The position numbers and the translations under genes are program-made. From NCBI GenBank assembly GCA_963715815.1, contig OY970278.1, forward strand, positions 3,210,131-3,274,130: a DNA stretch of 64,000 nt, in the 5' to 3' direction. The notes beneath the pieces were generated by a model. The model made no database searches, had not been told where the DNA came from, and was given only the letters and a program-made list of their open reading frames with translations. Of this stretch, positions 1 through 7,554 are shown in pieces. Every line of letters begins with the position of its first letter. The first letter of the stretch is position 1. Source of the DNA: JAFAMS01 sp963715815. Lineage in GTDB: Bacteria > Vulcanimicrobiota > Vulcanimicrobiia > Vulcanimicrobiales > Vulcanimicrobiaceae.

Positions 1-2
1 GG

Positions 3-581
3 GCCGTCACCGGGACGGTCCATCCGAAGAAAGTGGTCACGAACGCGGGCTCCCGTCCCGGCGATTTACTGATCCTCACAAAACCAATCGGTACGGGGAT
101 TCTGACGACAGCGCGCAAGCGCGACCTGATCGACGACGCGGCGCTGCAGCCCGCGATCGACTCGATGCTGACGCTCAACGCCGATGCCGCGCGCGCGATG
201 GTCGCGGTCGGCGTCAACGCCGCGACCGACGTTACGGGATTCGGGCTTCTCGGTCACGCAGGTGAAATGATGGAGGCATCGGGTGTCGGCTTTGCGCTCG
301 ACGCGGTCTCGATTCCAATCTTCGACGGCGTCCTCGATTTGATTCGCAACGATTGCATCCCCGGCGGGACGAAAGACAACGCACAGACGCACGCGGCGTT
401 CACGCGCTTCGCGGAAAACATCGATCCCGCGGTGCGCATGGCGCTCTCCGACGCGCAGACGTCGGGCGGATTATTGATCTCGGTGCCGCGCGAAAACGCG
501 AAGAAACTAATCGCCGCGATTGGACCGTCGGCCCACATTATCGGCGTCGTCCTCACTGGAGATGGTATCAGCGTCGGGTAG
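3..581 (+). CDS. selD: Selenide, water dikinase SelD, 3' part (5' end outside window)
   Basis: Makes selenophosphate from selenide and ATP, the selenium donor for selenocysteine and selenouridine synthesis. The frame is open from the window edge and already reads A-V-T-G-T-V-H-P-K-K before the first possible internal start (GTG at 33), so the gene is cut by the window and does not begin at 33. Family signatures are GDLLILTKPIGTGI, the D-V-T-G-F-G-L-L-G-H motif and the late Q-T-S-G-G-L-L segment of the PurM/AIR-synthase-like C-terminal domain. About 190 of the usual roughly 340 residues are present. The N-terminal catalytic Cys/Sec-Gly-Cys region lies upstream and cannot be checked, so I cannot say whether this SelD itself contains selenocysteine. 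Confidence 0.93.
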   Translation, partial: AVTGTVHPKKVVTNAGSRPGDLLILTKPIGTGILTTARKRDLIDDAALQPAIDSMLTLNADAARAMVAVGVNAATDVTGFGLLGHAGEMMEASGVGFALDAVSIPIFDGVLDLIRNDCIPGGTKDNAQTHAAFTRFAENIDPAVRMALSDAQTSGGLLISVPRENAKKLIAAIGPSAHIIGVVLTGDGISVG

Positions 582-586
582 CTTTT

Positions 587-610
587 GTCACCCCGAGCGA
601 AGTCGAGGGG
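587..610 (+). repeat. Interspersed short repeat, copy 1 (CACCC-GAGCGAAGTCGA type)
   Basis: A 24-base element between selD and the convergent DUF3501 gene. Its core is GAGCGAAGTCGA, flanked by CCCC and GGGG that could close a small hairpin. A second copy, 22 of 24 bases identical, lies in inverse orientation at 39022-39045. The same sequence type is commonly seen in intergenic DNA of many high-GC genomes, where it is often mistranslated as HPERS- or SEVEG-like peptides. Confidence 0.7.
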
Positions 611-616
611 TAGAGA

Positions 617-1198
617 TTATTTCAGATCTTCAAAGAGGCTGCTGGCCAGTTCCTCAGAGATGATCGCGGTCGCCGACATCGCGGGATGATCGACTTCGAT
701 CGCGAGTCTTCCGGAGGCTGCGAGGCCGACGAGCTTCTCGCCAAGTCCGCGCGGCAAGACGAAACGGACAAACTGTACCGAGCTGACCGCTTCCGTCGAA
801 ATTTGCGCCTCGGAAAATGATGCGGCCACTTTGCGGTCGCCGGCGATCAAGTGCACGTGGCGTTCGAGCCCGACAAGTGCCTTGAGCGCCGCATCGCGTT
901 CGGCGGCATCTTCGTACTCGATCAACATCGTTGCCGACAGCTCGTCTTCGCGCGGGATCAGATCGTTGTACGTGTCAAGCTCGTGCGCAATCGCATCATC
1001 GGCGGTGATGCGCTCGACGCGCAACATCTCTTCCACTTGGTACCACACGCTCCGGGTATTCTCGAATAGAAACGTCAGATGCTCGCCGACGCGCAGCCTT
1101 CGGCGTTCCTTTTCGTGAATGAACAGCGGGCGCAACACCGGACGCAAGCGTTCCCACTGCGCGTACGGCATGATCTGCTCCAGCGTTATTGCTTTCAC
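617..1198 (-). CDS. DUF3501 family protein
   Basis: 193 residues; the N-terminus (KAITLEQIMPYAQWERLRP) and the F-L-F-E-N-T-R-S-V-W-Y-Q-V-E-E-M-L block are typical of DUF3501, a family with no assigned reaction. It is soluble, with no signal peptide or membrane segment. The GTG start overlaps the TGA stop of the upstream Fe-S protein gene (GTGA), so the two are translationally coupled. In my knowledge DUF3501 recurs next to rubrerythrin and HdrD-like Fe-S proteins, exactly the arrangement here, which suggests a shared oxidative-stress or redox role (inference). Confidence 0.88.
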   Translation of the reverse strand: MKAITLEQIMPYAQWERLRPVLRPLFIHEKERRRLRVGEHLTFLFENTRSVWYQVEEMLRVERITADDAIAHELDTYNDLIPREDELSATMLIEYEDAAERDAALKALVGLERHVHLIAGDRKVAASFSEAQISTEAVSSVQFVRFVLPRGLGEKLVGLAASGRLAIEVDHPAMSATAIISEELASSLFEDLK

Positions 1199-2496
1199 GA
1201 AAACCCATCGCTCCTATACGAGCGAGCGAGGACTTCGATCGGATGAATCGGCTTGACGCCGGTTGCCTGTTCGATCTGCACGGCCGAGAGCGGACAATCC
1301 GTCGCCATTATGTTTGCGCCCGCATCCGTCAATCCGTCGAACGCCTTCTTCCCCCATTTCATGGAGAGCTCGAAATACTCGCGTTTCATCGCCCACGTTC
1401 CGTCGTGCGCCGTGCACGCATCGACGGTCGTGATTTCCGTCTCCGGAATCAACCGCATCAGATCGCGCGAACGAAAACCTATTTGCTGGTATTTCAAGTG
1501 GCACGGCACATGATACGCAACCGATTTCGGAGAGCTGCGAAAGTCGCGTGAGAACATGTTTGCCTGCTTGAGCGACCACAACAGCTCGTGCAAATCCATG
1601 ACGGCTGCAGAGAACTCTTTCGTCTCCTCCGGCCCCAGGATGTCGATATATTCCATCTTCATTGTCATCGAGCACGTCGGGTTGATGGCCGCAATTTTGT
1701 AGCCCTGACGCACGTACGGCATAAATGTTTCGATGTTTTTCCGGGCCTGTTTACGCGCGAACTCGACGTCGCCGCCGTCCAGTGCGGGCATTCCGCAGCA
1801 ATTTTGCTTCGGACACGCGATCGTGCACGAATTCTTGGCGAGCACCTCAACGGCAGCTTTGCCGGGCTCGGGATTGTAATAGTTGACGAAGCAAGTCGGA
1901 AACAGCACAACTTTAGCAGCCGGCGACGCGGGATCCGCCGGAAGCGGATTACGGCTGAGCCATTTCTCGAAGGTCTCGTTTGCAAAATCCGGCAGCTTCT
2001 TATCCCGGTGAATTCCGAGCAGCTTCTCCATCATGATGCGCTGCGCGCGATTGTGACACGAGGCATTTGCCAAGGACGGCGTCAACGAGCCGGTCTTCCC
2101 AAGCAGATCGGGATTGCCGAGCATCCGCTCGCGCGGCTTGATCCCGTGCTGCTTTGCGCGCACGGTCTTCGCGCGCATCATCAAACGTGCGAAGTCGAGC
2201 TGAAACTCGTGCTTGTCGCGCGTCGTGTACGGACAACGCACTTCGCACATCTTGCAGTTGTAGCAAAGATCGACGACTTTATCGCGTTCTTCGGGCGCGA
2301 GCTTTGCGGCATCGCCGTCGACGCGATCCATCGACTCGAACATCGATGGAAATGATGGACATTGATTGAAGCATAAGCGACATCCGTTGCAGATGTCGAA
2401 CGCGCGCTCGACTTCATTTTCCAGCGCGGACGGGTCCCAGTACTTCGCTTCGGTCGCGTTGTAGCTGAGCCCGTCCGTGGGCTGCTGAGATTTAAT
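1195..2496 (-). CDS. HdrD/GlpC-like Fe-S oxidoreductase (heterodisulfide reductase-related), non-canonical ATT start
   Basis: Predicted electron-transfer protein. Two ferredoxin-type [4Fe-4S] motifs come first (C-N-G-C-R-L-C-F-N-Q-C-P, then C-Y-N-C-K-M-C-E-V-R-C-P), followed by two cysteine-rich CCG domains (N-C-C-G-M-P, and V-P-C-H ... D-C-P). The first ATG in frame (2343) would delete the first cluster. The open frame continues upstream through W-D-P-S-A-L-E-N-E-V-E-R-A-F-D-I-C to the TAG stop of rubrerythrin at 2512-2514. No ATG, GTG or TTG occurs in between; ATT at 2496 is the best candidate, giving 433 residues. Rubrerythrin and this gene are in the same frame, separated only by that TAG. 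There is no strong Shine-Dalgarno, so coupling or readthrough are both possible. The gene sits between rubrerythrin and DUF3501. Confidence 0.85.
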   Translation of the reverse strand: MKSQQPTDGLSYNATEAKYWDPSALENEVERAFDICNGCRLCFNQCPSFPSMFESMDRVDGDAAKLAPEERDKVVDLCYNCKMCEVRCPYTTRDKHEFQLDFARLMMRAKTVRAKQHGIKPRERMLGNPDLLGKTGSLTPSLANASCHNRAQRIMMEKLLGIHRDKKLPDFANETFEKWLSRNPLPADPASPAAKVVLFPTCFVNYYNPEPGKAAVEVLAKNSCTIACPKQNCCGMPALDGGDVEFARKQARKNIETFMPYVRQGYKIAAINPTCSMTMKMEYIDILGPEETKEFSAAVMDLHELLWSLKQANMFSRDFRSSPKSVAYHVPCHLKYQQIGFRSRDLMRLIPETEITTVDACTAHDGTWAMKREYFELSMKWGKKAFDGLTDAGANIMATDCPLSAVQIEQATGVKPIHPIEVLARSYRSDGFS

Positions 2497-2511
2497 GGCG
2501 CTCGGCTCGCT

Positions 2512-2931
2512 CTAGTCGATCGTCGCCAGTGCTTTTTCGAAGCGACCGGCGTGCGATTTCTCGGCCTTGGCGAGCGTCTCGAACCAATCCGCAATCTCGG
2601 AGAATCCCTCGTCGCGCGCCGTTTTTGCCATGCCGGGATACATGTTGGTGTACTCATGGGTCTCGCCGTGCACGGCTGATTTCAGATTCAGCGACGTGTC
2701 GCCGATGCGCTGATCGGTTGCCGGATCGCCGACAATCTTCAAATAGTCGAGGTGACCGTGCGCGTGACCGGTTTCGCCTTCCGCTGTGTCGCGAAAGAGT
2801 CCGGCGATGTCGGGATGGCCTTCAACGTCTGCGATCTTGGCGAAATAGAGATAACGCCGATTCGCTTGGCTTTCGCCGGCGAACGCATCTTTGAGATTGC
2901 CGTGCGTCTTGGTACCTTTGAGGTCTTTCAT
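2512..2931 (-). CDS. Rubrerythrin-family diiron protein (erythrin, no rubredoxin domain)
   Basis: A 139-residue four-helix ferritin-like protein. Diiron ligands are visible as E20, E53-x-x-H56, E90/E93 and E124-x-x-H127. The C-terminal rubredoxin domain of classical rubrerythrin is absent, so it resembles sulerythrin/erythrin. Family members reduce hydrogen peroxide in the cytoplasm and need an external electron donor; the adjacent Fe-S protein is the obvious candidate (inference). The ATG is preceded by AAGGAGA at good spacing. It lies 16 bases after the stop of a Fur/PerR-like repressor gene and is probably in its operon. Confidence 0.92.
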   Translation of the reverse strand: MKDLKGTKTHGNLKDAFAGESQANRRYLYFAKIADVEGHPDIAGLFRDTAEGETGHAHGHLDYLKIVGDPATDQRIGDTSLNLKSAVHGETHEYTNMYPGMAKTARDEGFSEIADWFETLAKAEKSHAGRFEKALATID

Positions 2932-2947
2932 TGTTAGCGAACTCTCC

Positions 2948-3427
2948 TTACCGAATGGAAGCTTTGCTGCAATCGGCGCAAACCGCCTGAATTTCGACGG
3001 AAGCGCCTAAGACTTGAAAATCACCGATGCTCTTGCACGCGCTCAGAAGGCGCTCATCAGCATCCGGGATGCTGACGTCCGCGATCCGGTGACAGCGCAC
3101 GCACACGACGTGGTGGTGCGGCGCGACGTTGCCGTCGTACCGCGCGCTGTCGTGCAGCAGCGTTACTTTGCGCGCCTCGCCGGCGTCGCAGAGCACTTCG
3201 AGCGTCCGGTGAACGGTCGCGCGGGAAATGTACGGATGCTCTTGTCGCACGGTCTCGTAGACGGCGTCCGCCGTTGGATGCTGTGCCGAGGAAAGCAAGG
3301 CCCGGATGATAGCCAGCCGCTGCGGCGTGATCGCGAGACCCCTCTCGCGGCAGCGTTCCGTAAATTCCGCCAGCCGGTGGGCCGCGTAGTCCTGGTGCTG
3401 GCTTTTCTCGATGAGCTCAGGTTTCAT
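2948..3427 (-). CDS. Fur-family repressor, PerR-like
   Basis: 159 residues from the ATG at 3427. An in-frame TTG at 3463 also exists but would translate straight through the operator. An N-terminal winged helix (T-P-Q-R-L-A-I-I-R-A-L-L; I-S-R-A-T-V-H-R-T-L-E-V-L) is followed by the metal-binding dimer domain with R-Y-D-G-N-V-A-P-H-H-H. Two structural zinc pairs are present, C-V-R-C and C-A-D-C. The Asp in RYD is the residue typical of peroxide-sensing PerR rather than Fur, so PerR-like is my preference. The gene carries its own palindromic operator at 3435-3449 and precedes rubrerythrin, consistent with an autoregulated peroxide or iron response. Confidence 0.9.
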   Translation of the reverse strand: MKPELIEKSQHQDYAAHRLAEFTERCRERGLAITPQRLAIIRALLSSAQHPTADAVYETVRQEHPYISRATVHRTLEVLCDAGEARKVTLLHDSARYDGNVAPHHHVVCVRCHRIADVSIPDADERLLSACKSIGDFQVLGASVEIQAVCADCSKASIR

Positions 3428-3434
3428 TAGCGTG

Positions 3435-3449
3435 TGATAATGATTATCA
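3435..3449 (-). promoter_or_regulatory. Fur/PerR box (7-1-7 palindrome) at the repressor's own start
   Basis: TGATAAT-G-ATTATCA matches the 7-1-7 consensus described for Bacillus Fur (TGATAATNATTATCA) at every defined position. It differs at two symmetric bases from the PerR consensus. The symmetry extends outward with one mismatched pair to 3425-3459, so the outermost bases include the ATG start at 3427. Binding here would block transcription entering the fur-rbr-FeS-DUF3501 operon. Confidence 0.85.
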
Positions 3450-3466
3450 TACGCTAATGGCAAGCG

Positions 3467-4654
3467 TCAAGCCCGATGGGCGAACTGGGACTTAGGCAGC
3501 GTGCCGCCGGCGAAGGCAACCAGCACTGCGCCAATCGCGACCGGAATGAAGGCTGTTGCGGGGATGCGCGTCGCGTCCCAAAGCGCACCGCCGAGCAGCG
3601 TTAATACGAACGACCCGAGGTACGCGATCGTGAACATCCCGGCCGAGAGGCGATGTACGTCCCCGTGATGCGTCAGCATCGGAGGCAGCGCGATGATCAT
3701 CGTCAGACCGACTGCGGAAGTCAGCCCCAATATCGAGACGCCGACGATGACGAGCGTGTCCGATCCCGCGATCAACATTGCAAGCGCCGGCAGCGCAGCA
3801 ATCAGAATCACGAAAAAGAAGCGCGGTTTTCCAGCCAGCTTTTGCGCCACGAACATCGCTGCAATCGAGCCCGGAACCTGGGCCGTGTTGAGTGCACCGA
3901 TTGCAAGCGGTGAAAGCCACGGACGGCCGAGCGCGTGAAAGTAATCCGGAATGTACGCGTTGAGCCCGAAATAAAGCACCGATATTCCAGCTTGCAAAAT
4001 ACCGAGCCGCCAAGTGAGAAACTTATGCCAGTCCGGCCACCACGCGACCGAACGCGGCTCTCCGCGTGGTGCTGCATCTACATCTCCGTCTACATCTACA
4101 TCGGAAACCCATATACCGAACACGAGCGCAGTTAAAATAACCGGTATCGACCACAGCGCGAGGTTCACTTCCCAACTGTTGCCGATGTGCGGAAGAAGCG
4201 CGGGCACCAGATCCGCAGGAATCGCCTCGCCGACCAAAATGCCGTTGACGTAAACCGCAGTCGCGAATCCGATACGCGTCGCAAACCATTCGCCAACGAG
4301 CGTCGGCGCGGCGGGTTGGCAGATTGCGACGCCCGCGCCCATGACGAACGTCATCGCAAACAACATCGCCATGTTCGGACCGACGCCGCGCAATGCACCC
4401 GCTACCGCGATGATCGAGAGACCGATGATCGTCGCGCGGCGCGCGCCGAGACGCGCGATCAAAAGCGAGCCGCCGATCGCCGCGACGCTGAGCAGCAGCA
4501 CGGGGACGGAGGTCAATGCGCCGACTGCTTTCTCGTTGAGCCCAAGGTCGTGGTGGATCTGCGTCAACACCGGCGGTACCGCCAGCATCGTGAAGCGCAG
4601 GTCCATTCCGACGAGCCAAAGCAGCCCGAGATGGAACCAGTCGCGCCGCCTCAG
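3467..4654 (-). CDS. MFS transporter, CynX/NimT type, probable CTG start
   Basis: Twelve-helix major facilitator with the CynX-like signature G-M-D-L-R-F-T-M-L-A-V-P-P-V-L in helix 1, plus typical L-I-A-R-L-G-A-R-R and G-V-G-P-N loops. Family members carry cyanate, nitroimidazole or other small anions; the substrate is unknown here. The first ATG (4606) would cut helix 1 in half. The frame stays open back to the lon TAG (4658-4660) and supplies R-R-R-D-W-F-H-L-G-L-L-W-L-V before it. The only usable codon is CTG at 4654, three bases after lon's stop and behind AAGAGA. Lon and this gene share the same frame. Only 3 bases separate its stop from the alternative TTG of the Fur gene. Confidence 0.82.
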   Translation of the reverse strand: MRRRDWFHLGLLWLVGMDLRFTMLAVPPVLTQIHHDLGLNEKAVGALTSVPVLLLSVAAIGGSLLIARLGARRATIIGLSIIAVAGALRGVGPNMAMLFAMTFVMGAGVAICQPAAPTLVGEWFATRIGFATAVYVNGILVGEAIPADLVPALLPHIGNSWEVNLALWSIPVILTALVFGIWVSDVDVDGDVDAAPRGEPRSVAWWPDWHKFLTWRLGILQAGISVLYFGLNAYIPDYFHALGRPWLSPLAIGALNTAQVPGSIAAMFVAQKLAGKPRFFFVILIAALPALAMLIAGSDTLVIVGVSILGLTSAVGLTMIIALPPMLTHHGDVHRLSAGMFTIAYLGSFVLTLLGGALWDATRIPATAFIPVAIGAVLVAFAGGTLPKSQFAHRA

Positions 4655-4657
4655 CGG

Positions 4658-7120
4658 CTATCTCTTACGTGACATCTGGCGCGCGCGTTTGCCATTGACG
4701 CGCACGCGTTTCGCCGCCGAACGCGGCCGCAACGCGACGACGTTGTTCGCGCGTTGACGCACCGGTTCGACGCCCAAATAGACTGGAGTGATGACGCGGT
4801 TGCCCAGCGCTTGCAGAAAGACTTCGCTCAGCTCGTCGACGAGCACGAACTCCATCGTATCGCGAACCTCTTTCGGGACCTCGTCGAGATCGATCTCGTT
4901 GCGTCGCGGTAGGATCACCTTGCGGATTCCCGCGCGCTTCGCGCCGAGGACTTTCTCTTTGATCCCGCCGACCGGAAGCACTTGCCCCGTCAACGTGATC
5001 TCGCCCGTCATCGCGATGTCGCTGTGCACTTTACGATTAGTGAGCAGCGAGACGATCGAGGTCGAAATTGATGTACCAGCCGACGGACCATCCTTAGGAA
5101 CTGCGCCGGCAGGAACGTGGATGTGCAGATCGTGCTTCGCGAAGTAATCTTCGCTGAGTCCAAGCTCGTTCGAACGCGAGCGTATGAAGCTGACCGCTGC
5201 CGTCGCGCTTTCTTTCATGACGTCGCCAAGTTGGCCCGTAAGCGTTAGCTTCCCGGTTCCCGGCATCGTGGTCGTTTCAATGAACATGATGTCACCGCCG
5301 ACCGGCGTCCACGCCAGACCGGTCGCGACGCCCGTCGATGCGACGCGTTTCTTCGTTTCGTTGAAGAAGCGCGGCTTCTGCAAGTAGTCGACCAGAGTCT
5401 CAGGCTTGACACGCTGGCGGAAATTCGGTTCCTCCGCGATCTTGCGCGCGATCTTGCGGAATATCGTGCCGATCTCGCGTTCGAGATTGCGCACGCCGGC
5501 CTCACGCGTATAGTCGCCGATGATCGAGCGAATCGCGGGATCGGTGATCTGGCCCTGGACCGGCTTCAGACCATTCGCTTTGCGCTGCTTCGCCACCAGA
5601 TAGCGACGTGCAATCTGGACCTTGTCTTGCTCGGTGTAACCCGCCAGCTGAATCACTTCCATGCGGTCCCGCAGCGGCGGGGAGATTGTCGAGAGATCGT
5701 TGGCCGTGCAGATGAAAAGCACGGACGAAAGATCGAACGGCAAGTCGAGATAATGATCGCGGAAGTTGTTGTTTTGCTCCGGATCGAGAACTTCGAGTAG
5801 CGCCGATTGAGGGTCGCCGCGGTAATCGCTGCCGACTTTATCGATCTCGTCGATCATCATGACCGGATTCTTCGTTCCGGCATCACGCAACGAGCGAATG
5901 ATCGTCCCCGGCATCGCACCGATGTAGGTGCGGCGATGTCCGCGAATCTCGGCTTCGTCACGAACGCCGCCGACGGAGAGCCGGACGAACTTGCGGCCGA
6001 TGGCGCGTGCGATCGACTGTCCAAGGCTGGTCTTGCCGACGCCCGGCGGACCGACGAAGCACAGGATCGGACCGGTCAGTTTCTTGCGCAGCTTGCCGAC
6101 GGCCAAGTACTCAATTATGCGATCTTTGACTTTCTCGAGATCGTAGTGATCCTCGTCGAGAATCTCGCGCGCTTTCTTGATGTCGATGTTGTCATCGCTT
6201 GTCTGGCTCCATGGGAGCTGGACGATCCAATCCAAGTACGTGCGAATGACGCTGTACTCGGGCGAAGCCTGCGGAACTTTCGTAAGCCGGTCAAGCTCGC
6301 GATCCGCTGCCTTCTTTGCATCTTCGGGAAGCTTCGCGTCATCGATCTTCTTGCGCAGCTCGTTGACGTCGGCTTGTTGCGGATCGGTCTCGCCAAGCTC
6401 GTCTTGAATTGCGCGCAGCTGTTGACGGAGATAGAACTCACGTTGGTTCTTCTCCATCTCCTTTTGAATTTCGGACTGAATCTTATGACCGAGCTCGACG
6501 ACTTCGAGCTCCTTGGTGAGAAGCACGGTCAGCTTGCGCAGGCGCTTCTCGGTGTTGCGCTCTTCAAGGATCGCTTGGCGATCGTCGGTGTCGAGGCGCA
6601 TCGTCGACGCCACAAAATACGTGAGCAGGTTGGAGTCCGTGATGTTCTGGACTTCCATCTCCATTTCACGCGGTGCTTGCGGCAGATAGCTCAGCAGCTT
6701 CTGGAACAGCGACGCAAGGTTGCGGTGCATCGCAACGAGCTCTTCCGACTCTTTGGTGATGTCGGGAAGCTCGACGAAGGTCGCCGACATGTACGGCTCG
6801 GTCTGCACGATCTTGTCAATGCGGAATACATTCGATCCCGCGACGATGCAGCGCAAAGTTCCGTCCGGAACTTTTAGCATCTTTTGAATCGTGCCGATCG
6901 TGCCGACGCGGCGAATGTCGTCGGGACCCGGGTCTTCCGTATCTTTGTCTTTGAGGACGACAAGACCGATCGGCTTGCCTTCGCGCAGCGCTTCCTCAAC
7001 GAGCGCGATGCCCGGCTTCTTCACGACCGCCAGCGGAATGACGGTATTCGGAAACAGCACCGCCTCTTGCAGCGGAAGAATGCCGAGCGTATCGGTTGTG
7101 GGGAGAGTGGTCGTGGTCAT
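4658..7120 (-). CDS. lon: ATP-dependent protease La (Lon)
   Basis: 820-residue cytoplasmic AAA+ protease that degrades damaged and regulatory proteins. Order: LON substrate-binding N-domain (L-P-L-Q-E-A-V-L-F-P), a long coiled-coil middle, an AAA+ module with Walker A GPPGVGKTS and Walker B V-M-M-I-D-E-I-D, and the protease domain. That domain has catalytic Ser680 (D-G-P-S-A-G-T-S) and Lys723 (K-E-K-V-L-G-A); the 43-residue spacing equals that of E. coli Lon. The C-terminus has an unusual basic Arg/Lys-rich tail of about 25 residues. The ATG overlaps the hsp20 stop (ATGA), so the two are co-expressed and likely under the hsp20 CIRCE. Confidence 0.97.
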   Translation of the reverse strand: MTTTTLPTTDTLGILPLQEAVLFPNTVIPLAVVKKPGIALVEEALREGKPIGLVVLKDKDTEDPGPDDIRRVGTIGTIQKMLKVPDGTLRCIVAGSNVFRIDKIVQTEPYMSATFVELPDITKESEELVAMHRNLASLFQKLLSYLPQAPREMEMEVQNITDSNLLTYFVASTMRLDTDDRQAILEERNTEKRLRKLTVLLTKELEVVELGHKIQSEIQKEMEKNQREFYLRQQLRAIQDELGETDPQQADVNELRKKIDDAKLPEDAKKAADRELDRLTKVPQASPEYSVIRTYLDWIVQLPWSQTSDDNIDIKKAREILDEDHYDLEKVKDRIIEYLAVGKLRKKLTGPILCFVGPPGVGKTSLGQSIARAIGRKFVRLSVGGVRDEAEIRGHRRTYIGAMPGTIIRSLRDAGTKNPVMMIDEIDKVGSDYRGDPQSALLEVLDPEQNNNFRDHYLDLPFDLSSVLFICTANDLSTISPPLRDRMEVIQLAGYTEQDKVQIARRYLVAKQRKANGLKPVQGQITDPAIRSIIGDYTREAGVRNLEREIGTIFRKIARKIAEEPNFRQRVKPETLVDYLQKPRFFNETKKRVASTGVATGLAWTPVGGDIMFIETTTMPGTGKLTLTGQLGDVMKESATAAVSFIRSRSNELGLSEDYFAKHDLHIHVPAGAVPKDGPSAGTSISTSIVSLLTNRKVHSDIAMTGEITLTGQVLPVGGIKEKVLGAKRAGIRKVILPRRNEIDLDEVPKEVRDTMEFVLVDELSEVFLQALGNRVITPVYLGVEPVRQRANNVVALRPRSAAKRVRVNGKRARQMSRKR

Positions 7121-7527
7121 ATCATTATCTTTCTGACCGTCACGCGCAGCTCAGTACGCAGCGCGCGCGGCTCACGCACCGCAAGCGGAAGCGTGATCGT
7201 TAGGATGCCGTCGTTGTACGTGGCGTTCGCCTCATCGACGTCGGTCGGGCCCGGCAGCGGGATGCGCGCCGAGAACTCGCCGTACTCGATTTCCTTTTGA
7301 AGGATGGAAAGCGTGCGGCAAGCCTCCGCCGAGTGGTCGAGGCGATGCCCCGTTATATAAAGGGACGTCTCGTCGGCTGAAACTGTGAGGCTCTCGGGGT
7401 CGGCGCCGGCCAGTTCAACCTGGACGACGATCCGCTGCGATTCCGCATCCAAAAAGACGTCCATGTTGGGGTTGAATTGCCCAGGACGCCGCCGCCGCGC
7501 CAGCTCAAAAAATCGGTCTTCGTGCAT
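7117..7527 (-). CDS. Small heat shock protein, Hsp20/alpha-crystallin family
   Basis: 136 residues; an alpha-crystallin domain from about residue 18 to 125 contains M-D-V-F, the V-E-L-A-G-A-D-P strand and the closing A-T-Y-N-D-G-I-L-T-I-T-L-P motif. It is an ATP-independent holdase that keeps unfolded proteins soluble, here coupled to Lon by an ATGA overlap. Its start codon directly abuts a CIRCE-like operator (7528-7554), so repression by HrcA is likely. The Shine-Dalgarno (GGGAG) lies inside that operator. Confidence 0.94.
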   Translation of the reverse strand: MHEDRFFELARRRRPGQFNPNMDVFLDAESQRIVVQVELAGADPESLTVSADETSLYITGHRLDHSAEACRTLSILQKEIEYGEFSARIPLPGPTDVDEANATYNDGILTITLPLAVREPRALRTELRVTVRKIMI

Positions 7528-7554
7528 TTAGCACTCTCCCAAACCCGCTGCTAA
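7528..7554 (-). promoter_or_regulatory. CIRCE-like operator (HrcA box) at the hsp20-lon start
   Basis: Read on the plus strand: TTAGCACTC - 9 bases - CGCTGCTAA. The left arm is identical to the CIRCE consensus (9 of 9), the right arm 6 of 9, and the spacer is exactly 9. It touches the ATG of hsp20 and covers its ribosome-binding site. Related elements precede groES at 35901-35927 and 35941-35967, which supports a real HrcA regulon. Confidence 0.72.

Noticed and set aside
2494..2514. Reassignment of TAG to an amino acid (recoded genome)
   Set aside because: Many ordinary genes here end in TAG at their natural C-termini (for example selD, the chaperone and the permeases), so a general recoding is excluded.
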